Shown here one piece after another: positions 40,102 through 42,930 of a DNA stretch of 42,930 nucleotides. Each line of letters starts with the position of its first letter. The first letter of the stretch is position 1. Source of the DNA: Vreelandella hamiltonii (GTDB lineage Bacteria > Pseudomonadota > Gammaproteobacteria > Pseudomonadales > Halomonadaceae); the NCBI RefSeq assembly GCF_014651775.1, contig NZ_BMXN01000014.1:1-42930 (forward strand). The letters are read 5' to 3'. Below the pieces are notes generated by a model. The model worked only from the letters and a program-made list of their open reading frames with translations. It had not been told where the DNA came from and made no database searches. Position numbers and translations under genes: made by a program.

Positions 40102-41160
40102 CTAGCGCGGGCGGATACTGGAAAGGTGGCGGGTCACTGCCAGCCATGCTCCTAACCAGCCCAATAGTGTACTGCAAGATAGCAGAATTGTAGAGCCCGT
40201 CACATCCAGCTGCGGCAAAGTGAAGCTGGCGCCATAGCTGGCTGCCAGGGCCGCCACTGGCAGCGATAGCCAGTGATTTCCCAACCCCAGCAATCCGAGC
40301 GCAATCACGCCTCCCCCTATGCCGTACCAGGCACCACTGTAGAGAAATGGCCGCCTGACAAAGGCATGGGTGGCCCCCATGAGCATCACCACCTCGATCT
40401 CGCGGCGACGACTTTCCACCGCTAGGCGTATGGTGTTGCCCACCACCAGCAAGACGCCAAAGCCGAACAGAACGCCCAGCGCCAGCGCCACCCGGCGCCC
40501 CAGCTCGGCCAAATGGCGCAGCCGCTCCACCCAGGCCAGATCGACACGAACTTCGTCTACTCCCGTGAGGGTTTCGAGCCGATGGGCCAGCTCCGCCATG
40601 GCATCGGGGTCGACGCTTTGCGGTGCGATCACGATGCTGGTGGGCAACGGGTTGTCATCCAGCCCCGCCAAAGTGTCATCGATACCCAGCGACTGCTGGA
40701 ATTCGGCCATGCCCTCTTCCGGGCTGATCATGCGCGTCTGCGCCACGCCTTCATCTGCCACGACCGCCTCTTCTATGCGCGCCGCCTGCGCTTCGTCCAC
40801 GGCAACGTCGAGGTAGACCGTCAGCGTCGCGCTTTCATCCAGCTCGGTATTCAGCAGGCGAGCGCTGTCCAGCGTCAGCCAGAGCGCGGCCGGGAGTACC
40901 AGCGCAATCGCAATGGCCAGCATGGTCAGCAGGTTGCCCAGCGGCTGGCGCACCAGGCGGTACAGGCTGTCGATGGCCATGGCACGATGGTGCCTGCCCC
41001 AGGCACGCAGGCGACTGCTGAAACGCGTCTGCTGCGAACGCGCCCCCTTGCGTGCTGGCGCTTCGCTCGGTGAAGGCGGGGTGGGTGCAGCGCGTTTGGC
41101 TCGCGGGGCAGCGCCACCTTGGCGCGGCGTGGCAGGGTGGCGAGGTGTCGAACGCTTCAT
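40102..41160 (-). CDS. ftsX: Cell division protein FtsX (ABC permease-like)
   Basis: FtsX is the membrane partner of FtsE in the divisome; it activates periplasmic peptidoglycan hydrolases through EnvC-type partners. It has 352 residues. An unusually long, basic N-terminus (about 55 residues rich in Pro, Ala, Arg) precedes TM1 (about 78-97). The periplasmic domain with VYLDVAVDEAQAARIEE and PLPTSIVIAPQS follows, then three membrane segments with the FtsX motif VESRRREIEVVMLMGAT. The start overlaps the ftsE stop by four bases (ATGA). Confidence 0.95.
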   Translation of the reverse strand: MKRSTPRHPATPRQGGAAPRAKRAAPTPPSPSEAPARKGARSQQTRFSSRLRAWGRHHRAMAIDSLYRLVRQPLGNLLTMLAIAIALVLPAALWLTLDSARLLNTELDESATLTVYLDVAVDEAQAARIEEAVVADEGVAQTRMISPEEGMAEFQQSLGIDDTLAGLDDNPLPTSIVIAPQSVDPDAMAELAHRLETLTGVDEVRVDLAWVERLRHLAELGRRVALALGVLFGFGVLLVVGNTIRLAVESRRREIEVVMLMGATHAFVRRPFLYSGAWYGIGGGVIALGLLGLGNHWLSLPVAALAASYGASFTLPQLDVTGSTILLSCSTLLGWLGAWLAVTRHLSSIRPR

Positions 41161-41821
41161 AAGGCTCCCTCGTCACCCACCAGGCGACCATCCTGCAAAC
41201 GCAGAATGCGGTGACGCAACCGGGCAATCAATGCCAGGTCGTGGCTGGCGATCATGATGGTCGTGCCAATCCGATTGAAATCCTCGAAGAGCCCCATGAT
41301 ATCCGCCGACAGCTGTGGGTCGAGGTTACCGGTGGGCTCATCCGCCAGCAGCAAGGCTGGCTTGTTGACCACAGCCCGCGCAATGCCCACCCGCTGCTGC
41401 TCACCACCAGAAAGTTCGATGGGCAGCGCTTTTTCGCGATGCAAGAGGCCTACCTTGTCGAGGGCGGCACGCACCCGCCGGGCGGCCTCTCGTGGCTCGA
41501 CGCCCTGGATTTCCAGCGGCAGCGACACGTTGTGGAACACGCTGCGGTCGAACAGCAGCTGGTGGTCCTGAAACACCACGCCAATCTGGCGGCGGTAGAA
41601 CGGCACCTGACTGGGGTGCAGCTGGGCAATATCGTGCCCCGCCACCACCACCCGGCCCCGGCTAGGAGTTTCAAGACGCATGATGAGCCGCAGCAGCGAA
41701 CTTTTGCCCGCCCCCGAGTGGCCGGTCAAAAAGACCATTTCACCTCTGGCCACGCGGAAGTTCAGGTGCGCCAGCGCATCAAAGCGCCCTCCATAGCGCT
41801 TACCCACATGCTCGAAGGCAA

Positions 41822-41825
<4 letters not shown>
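41157..41825 (-). CDS. ftsE: Cell division ATP-binding protein FtsE
   Basis: This ABC-type ATPase partners FtsX at the septum. It has 222 residues with Walker A GHSGAGKS (35-42), the signature LSGGEQQRV (138-146) and Walker B LLLADEP (158-164), followed by the D-loop GNLDP and the switch His in MIASHDLAL. It begins MIAFEHVGKRYGG like E. coli FtsE and overlaps both neighbours by four bases, so ftsY-ftsE-ftsX are translated as a coupled set. Confidence 0.97.

Positions 41826-42930
<1,105 letters not shown>

Overview
The window is a GC-rich chromosomal segment of a gammaproteobacterium, most likely a member of the Halomonadaceae (inference from gene order and protein style; no marker rRNA lies inside the window). 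Almost all of it is conserved housekeeping sequence. No CRISPR array, tRNA, prophage, transposase or integrase was found. Two backbone blocks resemble the Pseudomonas/Halomonas layout: ilvI-ilvH / ilvC-pssA, and rpsT, murJ-ribF-ileS-lspA-fkpB-ispH followed by type IV minor pilin genes.

Layout. 1-360: promoter and leader of an rRNA operon that reads left out of the window (boxA at 69-80, two promoters). 361-6177: phosphatidylserine synthase pssA and the branched-chain amino acid genes ilvC and ilvIH. The LysR regulator ilvY is divergent from ilvC and converges on ilvH; ilvI has a long, highly structured leader. 6286-11762: clpB with a heat-shock type promoter, pgeF-rluD, and divergent bamD. 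11998-15944: a chemoreceptor followed by a GGDEF/EAL protein. 15970-19725: nadE, a small zinc-ribbon membrane protein, thiO, and divergent fimT. 19737-25434: trxB, aconitase acnA and malic enzyme maeA. 25611-28489: a YeeE/YedE sulfur transporter, trpS and the pilX end of a minor-pilin run. 28508-29797: pilW, pilV and a PilE-like pilin. 29903-37507: the murJ-ribF-ileS-lspA-fkpB-ispH series, then rpsT. 38096-42930: an orphan ParA-like ATPase, rpoH, and ftsY-ftsE-ftsX. ftsY runs off the right edge inside a hexanucleotide tandem repeat that encodes Glu-Pro repeats.

How the genes work together. ilvI/H/C with IlvY make the first common steps of valine, leucine and isoleucine synthesis. rpoH and clpB form a sigma32 regulator-target pair within one window; a similar promoter signature precedes trxB, and a sigmaE-like signature precedes rpoH. 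lspA processes lipoproteins such as BamD. ftsY and ftsEX link membrane targeting with division. FimT and PilE/V/W/X are type IV pilus minor pilins, but no PilY1 gene is present between them.

The most unusual observations are the ilvI leader with mutually exclusive pairings, the inverted repeat wrapped around the -10 of rRNA promoter P1, the ftsY microsatellite, the orphan ParA-like ATPase with its structured leader, and the split minor-pilin set. No clear new multi-gene system was found.
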